From NCBI RefSeq assembly GCF_024170005.1, contig NZ_JALJXJ010000004.1:1-64000 (forward strand): a stretch of 64,000 nucleotides of DNA, written 5' to 3'. The DNA is from Azospirillum lipoferum. GTDB taxonomy: Bacteria > Pseudomonadota > Alphaproteobacteria > Azospirillales > Azospirillaceae. The notes below the pieces were generated by a model. That model was given only the letters and a program-made list of their open reading frames with translations, did no database searches and was not told the origin of the DNA. A program made the position numbers and the translations under genes. Shown piece by piece: positions 17,311 to 25,484 of this stretch. The stretch's first letter is position 1. Every line of letters begins with the position of its first letter.

Positions 17311-18369
17311 TCAGCGCGCCTGCCGGCGGTTCCGCAGGGCACGGGTGGCGAGGCACAGTTCCTCGAACAGGATCTGCGCGCCGACCTGGGCGGTGTTGCT
17401 GGTGGGGTCGTATTGCGGCGCCACCTCCACCACGTCGGCACCGACCACATCCAGCCCATCCAGGCCGCGCAGGATCGCCAGCGCCTCGCGCGAGGTCAGG
17501 CCGCCCACCTCCGGCGTGCCGGTGCCGGGCGCATAGACCGGATCGAGGCAGTCGACGTCGAAGGAGACGTAGACCGGGCCGTCGCCCACCACCTCGCGGG
17601 CTTTGGCGATCACCGCCTTGACGCCCATTTCCTCGACGTCTTCGGCATGCAGCACGGTCATGCCGGACTCGTAGGAGAATTCCCAGAAGAACTCGGCGCT
17701 GCCGCGGATGCCGATCTGGATGCTGCGGTCCGGATCCAGCACGCCGTCGAGAACGGCGGTGCGGAAGGGACCGCTGTGGTGGAAGCGGGCGCCGTCGCCG
17801 ACCCCGCTGGTATCGCAATGGGCGTCGAAATGCACCAGTCCGACCGGGCGGTTGCGGCCCAGGCTTTTCAGGATCGAGCCGGTGATGGAATGGTCGCCGC
17901 CGACCGACAGCGGGATGACACCGGCCTCCGCCAGTCGGGCATAGAAGGCCTGGATGTCGTGATGGCAGCTGTCGTGGCTGAGATAGTTGGCGAAGGGGAC
18001 GTCGCCGATGTCGGCGATCTCCACCAGGGTGGCCGGCGCCAGCTTCAGCACATGATCGTAGGGGCCGATGCGGTCGGTGTTGCGCAGTGCCCGCGGCCCG
18101 AAGCGGGAGCCGGCCCGGTTGGTCACGCCGAGGTCGAGCGGCACCCCGACCAGGGCGATGTCGATGCCGCCGAAATCCGGCAGAGCCGCCAGATCGGTGC
18201 GCAGCGGCGCATCCAGCAGGGTGCCGGCATCGCAATAGGGCTGGCGCGGCGCCTCGGCCCCGCGGAAGACCGCTTCGGCAACCTGCCGGAACTGCGGATC
18301 GAAGAAGTCGGCCGGAGAGGCGTTGCCGTAGCGTTCGCGCAGGCGCGCCAGTTTCGCGCTGTCCACCAT
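17311..18369 (-). CDS. Ureohydrolase, agmatinase/guanidinobutyrase family
   Basis: A 352-residue arginase-fold enzyme. All binuclear metal ligands are present: H160 (GGDHS), D182, H184 and D186 (DAHCD), D271 and D273 (SFDVDCLDP). It hydrolyses a guanidino compound to an amine and urea in the cytoplasm. Neighbouring amine oxidase and aldehyde dehydrogenase genes favour 4-guanidinobutyrate, giving GABA, but agmatine cannot be excluded. ATG 18369 is chosen since GGGAGA lies about seven bases upstream; an in-frame ATG at 18384 lacks such a site. It is 23 bases after the amine oxidase gene and is probably co-transcribed. Confidence 0.88.
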   Translation of the reverse strand: MVDSAKLARLRERYGNASPADFFDPQFRQVAEAVFRGAEAPRQPYCDAGTLLDAPLRTDLAALPDFGGIDIALVGVPLDLGVTNRAGSRFGPRALRNTDRIGPYDHVLKLAPATLVEIADIGDVPFANYLSHDSCHHDIQAFYARLAEAGVIPLSVGGDHSITGSILKSLGRNRPVGLVHFDAHCDTSGVGDGARFHHSGPFRTAVLDGVLDPDRSIQIGIRGSAEFFWEFSYESGMTVLHAEDVEEMGVKAVIAKAREVVGDGPVYVSFDVDCLDPVYAPGTGTPEVGGLTSREALAILRGLDGLDVVGADVVEVAPQYDPTSNTAQVGAQILFEELCLATRALRNRRQAR

Positions 18370-18392
18370 GTCGTGATCTCCCATTCCTGCCG

Positions 18393-19784
18393 TCAGGCCG
18401 TCGCCAGGGCGGTCTGGATCTCGGCGGCGACGCGCTCGCCGGACCGGATGGCGCCGTCCATGTAGCCGGCCCAGCGGCTGGCGGTCTCCGTGCCGGCCCA
18501 GTGGATGCGGCCGCAGGGGGCGGTCAGCGCCGGGCCTAGCCGGGTCCAGACGCCGGGGATCATGAAGCCGGCATAGCCACCACGCGAATATTCCTCCTCC
18601 AGCCAGGACTGCTCGATGAACTCCCGCACCTCCAGCGCACGCGGGCCGAACAGCCGCGCCAGGGCGTCGAGCACGGCGGCCCGCCGCTCCCCGGCGTTGC
18701 GGCCGGTCCAGTCCTTGGCGTCGTCGCCCTCGATGAAGCAGACCAGGACGCCGGGCAGGCCGGACGCCGGCGAGTTGTCGTAGGTCAGGCTGATCGGGCC
18801 GTCCTGGTTGACCGCCATGCCCGACAGCCCGTCCTCGCGCCAGAAGGGCGTGTCGTAAAAGCACTGGATCTTGATGCAGGCCCCCATCGGCATGCGCTGG
18901 GTCAGGTGGTCGCGCTGGCCGGGCAGGGCAGGGCTGTAGCGCAGGCGGCCGGCGAGCGCCGGGGGCAGGGTGACAATGACGCGGTCTGCCCGCAGAGTGC
19001 CGCCGGCATGCTCCATGGTGACGCCGCTCCCGTCCTGGATGATGGCGGTGACCGGACAGTTGAAGCGGATGTCGTCGCGCAGGCTGTCGGCCAGCCGCTC
19101 GGCCAGATGCTGGGCGCCATGGGTGAAGCGCCGCTCCTGCGCGCCGCCGGACATGCTGATCAGGCTGGCCAGCCCGCCGCCGGCCTTGATGTAGACCATC
19201 ACATGCAGCATCGACAGTTCGCGGGCATCGGCCGCCAGCACCGAATTGGCCAGGAAGCGCATCCAGAAGGCGGCCTCCGGCGTGTTGGCGGTGCGGACGA
19301 TCCACTGTTCGAAGGTGATGCCGTCCAGCTCGTTGGCATTGGGTGTCTCCCATGGGCGCTCGGTGTCGGCGGTCGCCGCCAGCGTGTCGAGGGCGCCGAA
19401 GATCGCCTCGGCATCGGCGAGGCCGGCCGGCTCGTGCGGCGGCAGCAGCCCGGCGAAGCGCATCAGCTTGCCCCCGTAAAGGCAGAGATTCTCCCCCGCC
19501 TCGTAGGAGGGGAAGGTCTCGACCCCCAGCTCCTCGGCCAGCGCGATCACGCGATTCTGGCCCGGACCGATCCACTGGCCGCCGACATCCACCGGCGTGC
19601 CGTCCTGCGCCACCTTGGTGTTGATGCGTCCGCCGACCCGGTCGCGGGCTTCCAGGACGGTGACGCGGTGCCCGGCGGCCTTCAGGGCGCGGGCGGCGGT
19701 CAGTCCGGCGAAGCCCGCGCCGATGACGGCGACGTGACCAGGGGATGTTTGGCGGGAAGCGGTGTGGATCGGGGTGTTGCCCAT
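18393..19784 (-). CDS. Flavin-containing monoamine/polyamine oxidase
   Basis: A 463-residue FAD amine oxidase. The N-terminal dinucleotide motif is VAVIGAGFAGLTAARAL, followed by RVGGRINT and GGQWIGPGQ, and the C-terminal FAD motif is WAGTETASRWAGYMDGA. It resembles bacterial putrescine and tyramine oxidases, yielding an aldehyde, ammonia and H2O2. The Cys that binds FAD covalently in MAO-A/B (SGGCY) is Gly here (SRGGY), so FAD is probably non-covalent. No signal peptide is seen. With the ureohydrolase and aldehyde dehydrogenase it could open a path from agmatine through 4-guanidinobutyraldehyde. An arginine monooxygenase role is a less likely alternative. Confidence 0.85.
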   Translation of the reverse strand: MGNTPIHTASRQTSPGHVAVIGAGFAGLTAARALKAAGHRVTVLEARDRVGGRINTKVAQDGTPVDVGGQWIGPGQNRVIALAEELGVETFPSYEAGENLCLYGGKLMRFAGLLPPHEPAGLADAEAIFGALDTLAATADTERPWETPNANELDGITFEQWIVRTANTPEAAFWMRFLANSVLAADARELSMLHVMVYIKAGGGLASLISMSGGAQERRFTHGAQHLAERLADSLRDDIRFNCPVTAIIQDGSGVTMEHAGGTLRADRVIVTLPPALAGRLRYSPALPGQRDHLTQRMPMGACIKIQCFYDTPFWREDGLSGMAVNQDGPISLTYDNSPASGLPGVLVCFIEGDDAKDWTGRNAGERRAAVLDALARLFGPRALEVREFIEQSWLEEEYSRGGYAGFMIPGVWTRLGPALTAPCGRIHWAGTETASRWAGYMDGAIRSGERVAAEIQTALATA

Positions 19785-19810
19785 GGTGTCTCCGAAGGGT
19801 TCGCGGGTTG

Positions 19811-20404
19811 TCAGAGATGCATGCGTTGGGCCGCGACGATCAGATTCTGGATTTGCTGGCGGGCCCGCGGCGTGTTGGCGGTGGCGAGCCACTGGAGGAC
19901 GGTGCCGACGAAACCGGTGAAGATGAAATTCGCCAGGGCGTCGAGGTCGATGTCCAGTGAGCCGGTCGTGATCTCGGTGGAAGAGGCGAGCGCATCCCGG
20001 TACAGCAGCAGAAGCTCCTCGTACTTCTTCTTCCCCATCCATTCCGACCCGGCGGTCGTCAGGGCGTAGAGCGTGAGGTCGTAGAGCGTCAGCTGTTCTT
20101 CCGGTGCGCGCTGAACCTCGCCCCAGATGAAGGTCAGCAGATGGTCGATCCGGTCCCGCAAGGGCTCCGGCCTGGAAAAGGTCATGTCCAGTTCCTGCCG
20201 ATAGCGCGCGGTCAGATGACCGAGCACGCTGAGCAGGATCGTTTCCTTGCTTTCGAACTGGTAATGCAGGGTCGCGAGATTGATTCCCGCTTCCGCCGCG
20301 ATCTTGCGCGTGGTGGCGCCATGCACGCCCTCCTTGGCGATGACGGCGATCGCCGCCTGCAGGATGGTTTCGCGCTTGGCCTCACTCTTCGCTCTCCGTA
20401 ACAC
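19811..20404 (-). CDS. TetR-family transcriptional regulator
   Basis: A 197-residue repressor with an N-terminal helix-turn-helix (GATTRKIAAEAGINLATLHYQF) and a C-terminal all-helical ligand domain. It starts at GTG 20404, supported by a near-perfect AAGGAGG nine bases upstream. It lies 26 bases upstream of the amine oxidase gene on the same strand and 138 bases downstream of the amidase stop. A GGTCAAATGAC motif about 100 bases upstream matches the palindrome at the amidase promoter, which suggests autoregulation and control of the whole locus. Confidence 0.9.
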   Translation of the reverse strand: MLRRAKSEAKRETILQAAIAVIAKEGVHGATTRKIAAEAGINLATLHYQFESKETILLSVLGHLTARYRQELDMTFSRPEPLRDRIDHLLTFIWGEVQRAPEEQLTLYDLTLYALTTAGSEWMGKKKYEELLLLYRDALASSTEITTGSLDIDLDALANFIFTGFVGTVLQWLATANTPRARQQIQNLIVAAQRMHL

Positions 20405-20495
20405 CTTCGGTTTCCTCCTTGGGTCGACGCGGGCCGCACACGGGAAACGCGCGCAGGACCGGACATTCCGGCGCGGTCGGCCGGCAGGGAACCGA

Positions 20496-20516
20496 AACTA
20501 GGTCAAATGACTAGTT
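20496..20516. promoter_or_regulatory. Candidate TetR operator upstream of tetR
   Basis: AACTAG (20496-20501) and CTAGTT (20511-20516) flank a GGTCAAATGAC core. The core matches GGTCAAACGAC at 22134-22144. The site lies about 92 bp upstream of the tetR start. Confidence 0.55.
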
Positions 20517-20542
20517 CGTGCCAGGATTTATCGGGATGCGCT

Positions 20543-21967
20543 TCATCCCTTCGGGTCGATCGGCAGGATCGGACCAATGCGTTGCCCAAGCGCCTCGGCG
20601 GCGGTCAGGCACAGGCCGTCGCGGAACCGGGCGCCCACCAGCTGGATACCGACCGGCAGTGGCGCGCGCACCACCGGGACGGAGATCGCCGGAACGCCGA
20701 GGAAGGCCGTGACGCAACAGGGGCTGTGCGCCCGCAGGACCTCCAGCGCCTCGCTTTCGCCGACGGTGTCGTAGCCGACGGGGAAGGGCAGGGCCCAGGC
20801 CGTCGGCATCAGCAGCAGCGGATACTGCTCGAAGAACAGCTGCCACGCGCGCTGATAGGTGGCGCGGGCGGTGAAGGCGGCCAGCATCTCCTCGGCCGAC
20901 AGGCGGGGCGACAGGCCGGCGGTCAGCGCCTGCGACCGGCGTAGCGGCTCGTCGGCGAGCGCCATCGCCTGCTGCATCGCCGGGCCCTGCATCTCGGTGC
21001 CCAGCATCGCCATCCATAGCCGGGCGATCTCGGCGAAGCTGGGCGGTGCGGCTTCCTCCACCGTGTATCCGGCGTTGCTCAGCCAGTCGCCGGCCAGCCG
21101 CAGCACGTCGCGAACGGTCGGGTCGATGGCATAGTCCGGCGCCCCGGTGAACAGGGCGACGCGGACCCTGGCGTCGTCGCCCTCCATCGCCAGCGGCGCC
21201 GGCACCCACAGCGGATCCCGCGGATCGCGCACCGCCATCGTCTCCAGCCCCAGGCGGATGTCGCGTACCGAGCGTGCCAGGACGCCCTGGGACGAGCCGA
21301 TCTGCAGACAGAGGGAGCGTTCGCCCTTGCCGGTCGGATTGAAGGCAGGGACCCGGCCGGTGGTCGGGCGCATGCCGTAGATGCCGCAGGCGCTGGCAGG
21401 CAGCCGGGCGGAGCCGGCCAGATCGTTGCCATGGGCCAGAGGGCCGATGCCGGTGGCGACCGCGGCGGCGGCTCCGCCGCTGGACCCGCCGACATTGCGG
21501 GCGGGATCCCAGGGGTTGAGGGTCAGGCCATGCGGCTCGTTGTCGGTGAACCAGCGCACGGAGAAGGGCGGCGCATTGGTCCGGCCGATGAAGACGGCGC
21601 CGGCCTTGCGCCAGTTGGCGACCGGCGGGCTGTCGGCCTCGGCGATCAGGCCGGTGAAGGCGGCAACGCCGTTGGTGGTGGCGACGCCGGCCTGATCGAC
21701 GTTGATCTTGGTGGTGACCGGCACCCCGTGCAGCGGAGCAAGCGGTTCGCCAGCCTCGGCCCGCCGGTCCGCCCGCCCGGCCTCCTCCAGCGCGCCGGCG
21801 CCGAGGTCGCCCACCATGGCGTTGATCGCCGGGTTGACGGCGTCCAGCCGCTCCAGACAACTCCGCGCCGCGTCGAGTGCGGACAGCTCCCGCCGGGCGA
21901 TCCGGGCGGCGAGATCCGTGGCGTCCATCTGCCAGGGAGCCGGCGTTCCAGTCCTCTCGTCAGTCAT
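20543..21967 (-). CDS. Amidase signature family hydrolase
   Basis: A 474-residue amidase with the Ser-cisSer-Lys triad: K87 in TTKINVD, S162/S163 in GGSSGGAAAA and nucleophile S186 in NDLAGSARLP. It hydrolyses a carboxamide to an acid and ammonia in the cytoplasm. The substrate is unknown; in this setting 4-guanidinobutyramide is possible. ATG 21967 has AAGGGA nine bases upstream. The gene is preceded by a -35-like TTGACC that overlaps the candidate TetR operator at 22119-22147, so repression by the adjacent TetR is likely. Confidence 0.87.
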   Translation of the reverse strand: MTDERTGTPAPWQMDATDLAARIARRELSALDAARSCLERLDAVNPAINAMVGDLGAGALEEAGRADRRAEAGEPLAPLHGVPVTTKINVDQAGVATTNGVAAFTGLIAEADSPPVANWRKAGAVFIGRTNAPPFSVRWFTDNEPHGLTLNPWDPARNVGGSSGGAAAAVATGIGPLAHGNDLAGSARLPASACGIYGMRPTTGRVPAFNPTGKGERSLCLQIGSSQGVLARSVRDIRLGLETMAVRDPRDPLWVPAPLAMEGDDARVRVALFTGAPDYAIDPTVRDVLRLAGDWLSNAGYTVEEAAPPSFAEIARLWMAMLGTEMQGPAMQQAMALADEPLRRSQALTAGLSPRLSAEEMLAAFTARATYQRAWQLFFEQYPLLLMPTAWALPFPVGYDTVGESEALEVLRAHSPCCVTAFLGVPAISVPVVRAPLPVGIQLVGARFRDGLCLTAAEALGQRIGPILPIDPKG

Positions 21968-22118
21968 GATCGTGAATCCCTTGTCGATCCGCCCGTCTCC
22001 GGGCCGCCTGCCTGTCAGCTCCCCAAATCTGCTGGGGGATGCGCGTCCTGCCCGAACACCGGGCGGCGCCATTTTTTGTTCATGTTTCGCTTGACACCGA
22101 TAGCACCCCATCTGCATG

Positions 22119-22147
22119 TTGGTCAAACGATTTGGTCAAACGACCAG
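22119..22147. promoter_or_regulatory. Tandem TetR-type operator over the amidase promoter
   Basis: TTGGTCAAACGA occurs twice (22119-22130 and 22132-22143) with a 13-bp period. The second copy extends to the palindrome TGGTCAAACGACCA (22133-22146). On the minus strand the first copy contains TTGACC, followed after 17 bases by CTATCG, a plausible promoter reading toward the amidase. Confidence 0.65.
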
Positions 22148-22644
22148 ATTTTTACGGAGCCCCCGGTTCGACGGGCCTCCGGACTCTTTTTCGACTGAAA
22201 TGACGGGGCGGTCGCGCCGCTTCGCATCCGGGCCTATCCTGTCCTTCGGGGTGGGGAGTCCCCGTTCCCGGACAACGATCCGGCGGACGAAACGACAGCA
22301 AAGGTCATTCCGGCCCGGCCGCGATCATGAGCGTCCGGGCGGCAGCGAATGCCACTGAACAGGCAGCTGAGCAGACAGTTTTTGGGAGACACATCATGAG
22401 GTCTTCGACCCTTCGGTCTTTCGCGGCCATCACTCCTCTCCCGATTGCGCGGAACCTTCGGGCCGGACCGGCATGCAGCCTTCCCGGACTGCGTTCGGCG
22501 ATCCGCTGACGGCGCGATCCATCGCGGCTTCCTGGCCGCCGGACCGCCATCGGCCTCTGATCATGCCGCCTCGCAGCATCCGGGTTCTCCGGCTGCGGCC
22601 GGAGCCCCGGTGCACCGACTCCCCCATCGAGAGAGTGCCGCCTC
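22148..22644 (+). other. Long leader before the MFS gene, with a possible 37-codon leader ORF
   Basis: About 500 bases separate the operator from the MFS start, and no convincing gene covers them. A 37-codon frame at 22396-22509 has GGGAGA five bases before its ATG but resembles nothing known. It may be a leader peptide or chance. The region otherwise shows only GC-rich potential stems. Confidence 0.3.
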
Positions 22645-23850
22645 ATGTCCATCGATTCCGGAGCGCCGCAGGACGGCGCCCAACCCGCCGACAGCGCGCT
22701 GTCGACCGCCGCCATCACGTTGTTCGGCATCGTCGGCCCCTACAGCTTCCTCGTCTCGCCGGTGGTCACCGGCCAGATGGCCGGCCAGCTCGACTGGTCG
22801 GCCGGGACCATCGGCCTGATCATGGGATGCGAACTGGCCGGCGCCTCGCTGGTCTCCTTCCCTGCCATGAGGCTGCTGCGCATCCTGTCGCCGCGCATCG
22901 TCGCCCTGCTGGCGACCATCCTCTTCATCCTCGCCAACGTCGCCTCGGCGCTGTTCACCTCGGTGGATCTGTTCCTGCCGGCGCGCATCGTCGCCGGTGC
23001 GGCCGGCGGCGTCCTGTCGGTGGTGGCGCTGGTGTCGGCCGCCCGTTCGGCCAACCCGCCGAAAGCCTTCGCCTACTGGAGCGGCGGCCAGACGGTGGCG
23101 GCGGCGGTCGGACTGCTCTATCTGCCCGACCTGTTCGTCCGCACCGGCATCGGCGGCGTCTATGGCTGCCTCGCGGCGGCGGCGCTGCTGTCGCTGGCGG
23201 TCATCGGCGGTTTTGGCCGCGGTCTGCTGCCGTCCCTGAACGGCGGCGGCGAGCGGCACAATCTGAAGGCGGCGCGCTGGACGCTGGTGGCGATCTTCGG
23301 CTTCTACGTCGCGGTCGGCGGCGCCTGGGCCTTCGTCGGCATTCCGGGGGCCGAACTGGGCTTCACCGATGCCGGGATCGGCATGCTGTCGTCGCTGGCG
23401 ATGACGGCCGGCATCCTGGGCTCCATTCTCGCCTCCCATGTCGGCGGCAAGGCCCATCACAACCGCTTCGTCCTCGCCAGCTACCTGCTGCTGGTGCTCT
23501 GCCTGGGGGTGATCGAACTGGTCGCCGACCATCTGGTCTTCGCCGGCGTGATCGTCCTCCTCCAGGTGCTGTGGTCGTTCCTGCTGCCGCTCCTGCTGGC
23601 CTCGCTGGCCGACAGCGACGATGATGGCAACATGGTGATCCTGTCGAATATGATCATCGGCGGCGGTGCGGCGCTGGGTCCCATGCTGGCCGGCTACACC
23701 ATCGACTTCCTCGGCGGCTATGGGGCCGTCGCCACCGAGGGCGGCATCATCCTGCTGCTGTCCGCCGCCGCCTTCGCCCGGGCCCGCTCCCGGGCCCTGG
23801 CGAAAGCGGGGACGATCCAGACCCCCTCAAGTTCCCTTTCTCATGGATGA
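22645..23850 (+). CDS. MFS transporter, 12 membrane segments
   Basis: A 401-residue inner-membrane protein with about twelve hydrophobic segments and weakly conserved MFS loops (GQMAGQLDWSAGTIGLIMG, PARIVAGAAGGVLS). It is a distant MFS member with no clear substrate family. Its stop overlaps the aldehyde dehydrogenase start in an ATGA arrangement, so the two are translationally coupled and work in one pathway. It probably imports the amine, guanidino compound or amide degraded by the locus. Confidence 0.82.
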   Translation: MSIDSGAPQDGAQPADSALSTAAITLFGIVGPYSFLVSPVVTGQMAGQLDWSAGTIGLIMGCELAGASLVSFPAMRLLRILSPRIVALLATILFILANVASALFTSVDLFLPARIVAGAAGGVLSVVALVSAARSANPPKAFAYWSGGQTVAAAVGLLYLPDLFVRTGIGGVYGCLAAAALLSLAVIGGFGRGLLPSLNGGGERHNLKAARWTLVAIFGFYVAVGGAWAFVGIPGAELGFTDAGIGMLSSLAMTAGILGSILASHVGGKAHHNRFVLASYLLLVLCLGVIELVADHLVFAGVIVLLQVLWSFLLPLLLASLADSDDDGNMVILSNMIIGGGAALGPMLAGYTIDFLGGYGAVATEGGIILLLSAAAFARARSRALAKAGTIQTPSSSLSHG

Positions 23851-25277
23851 CGATCATGGTTGATACCACCCGGTTCTACATCGGCGGACAGTGGGTGCAG
23901 CCGCAAGGCTCCCGTCTGATCGATGTGATCAATCCGGCGACGGAAACGGCGGTCGCCCAGGTGGCGCTCGGCACCTCGGCCGATGTCGACCGCGCGGTGG
24001 CGGCGGCCCGGACGGCCTTCGACAGCTTCTCCCGGACCACGCCGGCCGAGCGCATCGACTTGCTGTCCGCCATCCTCGCTGTCTACAAGCGCCGCATCGA
24101 GGAGTTCGGCGACGCGATCCGGCAGGAGATGGGGGCACCCCAGGGCTTCGCCTGCCAGGTTCAGGCCGGCATCGGCGTCGCCCATCTGGCCCAGGCCATC
24201 GAGACCGCCCGCAGCTTCCCCTTCGAGGAGGATCGCGGTTTCCAGCGCATCCTGCGCGAGCCGGTCGGCGTCGTCGGTCTGATCACTCCGTGGAACTGGC
24301 CGATCAACCAGATCACCTGCAAGGTGGGGCCGGCGATCGCCGCCGGCTGCACCATGGTGCTGAAGCCCAGCGAGCTGGCTTCCCTGAGCGCCGCCCTGTT
24401 CGCCGAGGTGATCCACGAGGCCGGCGTGCCGGCCGGCGTGTTCAATCTGGTCCATGGCGACGGGCCGGAGGTCGGGCAGGCGATCTCCGCCCATCCGGAC
24501 ATCGACATGGTATCCTTTACCGGCTCGACCCGGGCCGGAATCGCGGTGGCGAAGATGGCGGCCGACACCGTCAAGCGCGTTACCCAGGAGCTGGGCGGCA
24601 AGTCGCCCAACATCATCCTGGCCGACGCCGACCTTGCCAGGGCGGTGACCCGCGGTGTCGAGCGCTGCTTCGGCAACAGCGGCCAGTCCTGCAACGCGCC
24701 GACCCGCATGCTGGTGCCGGAAGCGCTTTATGAGCAGGTGGCCGAACTGGCGAAACAGGCGGCGGCGAAGGCGGTGGTCGGCGACCCGCTCGACCCGGCG
24801 ACCACCCATGGCCCGGTGTCGAACGGCAACCAGTTCCGCAAGATCCAGAGCCTGATCGGAACCGGCATCGCCGAAGGTGCGGAACTGCTGGCCGGCGGCC
24901 CCGGCCGGCCGGAGGGGCTGGAGCGCGGCTATTTCGTCCGTCCGACCGTCTTCGGCCGCGTCACGCCCGAGATGACCATCGCGCGCGAGGAGATCTTCGG
25001 CCCGGTGCTGTCGATCATCACCTACAAGGACGAGGAAGAGGCGATCCGCATCGCCAACGACACCGTCTATGGGCTGGCCGGCTATGTGCAGTCCGGCGAC
25101 CCGGCCCATGGCGCGGCGGTGGCCCGGCGGCTGCGCGCCGGCACCATCTATGTCAACGATCCGCCCTGGTCGGCGGCCGTGCCCTTCGGCGGTTACGGCC
25201 AGTCGGGCAACGGGCGCGAATATGCCGAGTTCGGTCTGGCCGAATTCGTCGAGATCAAGGGCGTGGTCGGGGGCTGA
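23847..25277 (+). CDS. NAD(P)-dependent aldehyde dehydrogenase
   Basis: A 476-residue aldehyde dehydrogenase. The sequence shows the catalytic glutamate motif QELGGKSPN, the catalytic cysteine in GNSGQSCNAPTR, the cofactor site FTGSTRAG, and EEIFGPVL. It oxidises an aldehyde to an acid; with the amine oxidase next door, 4-guanidinobutyraldehyde or 4-aminobutyraldehyde are likely substrates. The start at 23847 overlaps the MFS stop (ATGA). A second in-frame ATG at 23856 is possible. Confidence 0.9.
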   Translation: MTIMVDTTRFYIGGQWVQPQGSRLIDVINPATETAVAQVALGTSADVDRAVAAARTAFDSFSRTTPAERIDLLSAILAVYKRRIEEFGDAIRQEMGAPQGFACQVQAGIGVAHLAQAIETARSFPFEEDRGFQRILREPVGVVGLITPWNWPINQITCKVGPAIAAGCTMVLKPSELASLSAALFAEVIHEAGVPAGVFNLVHGDGPEVGQAISAHPDIDMVSFTGSTRAGIAVAKMAADTVKRVTQELGGKSPNIILADADLARAVTRGVERCFGNSGQSCNAPTRMLVPEALYEQVAELAKQAAAKAVVGDPLDPATTHGPVSNGNQFRKIQSLIGTGIAEGAELLAGGPGRPEGLERGYFVRPTVFGRVTPEMTIAREEIFGPVLSIITYKDEEEAIRIANDTVYGLAGYVQSGDPAHGAAVARRLRAGTIYVNDPPWSAAVPFGGYGQSGNGREYAEFGLAEFVEIKGVVGG

Positions 25278-25296
25278 GTTTTGCCCTGACCCTAAA

Positions 25297-25339
25297 GTGT
25301 GATCGGTTCAAGCGGAATCGCTTGAAGCGTGAATCACAC
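25297..25339. repeat. Nested interrupted palindrome, dispersed repeat copy 1
   Basis: The outer arms GTGTGAT (25297-25303) and ATCACAC (25333-25339) enclose a perfect inner repeat, TTCAAGCG (25307-25314) and CGCTTGAA (25319-25326). The right half shares a GAATCG..TTGAAGCGTGAATC core with the element at 26984-27030. It may act as a terminator or protein-binding site between the dehydrogenase and porin genes. Confidence 0.6.
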
Positions 25340-25484
25340 GGAGAATCAAAAGCCTAGTTTCTACGTGTGAGTGACGGTTCAGGCGCAGGTGCTTGAACCG
25401 TCCACACCCAAGTCCGGGGGCGGAGCAAGCCGTTCCGCCCGAACCGGCGCAAAAAATCAAGACATCACGAACGGAGAGTGCTTC

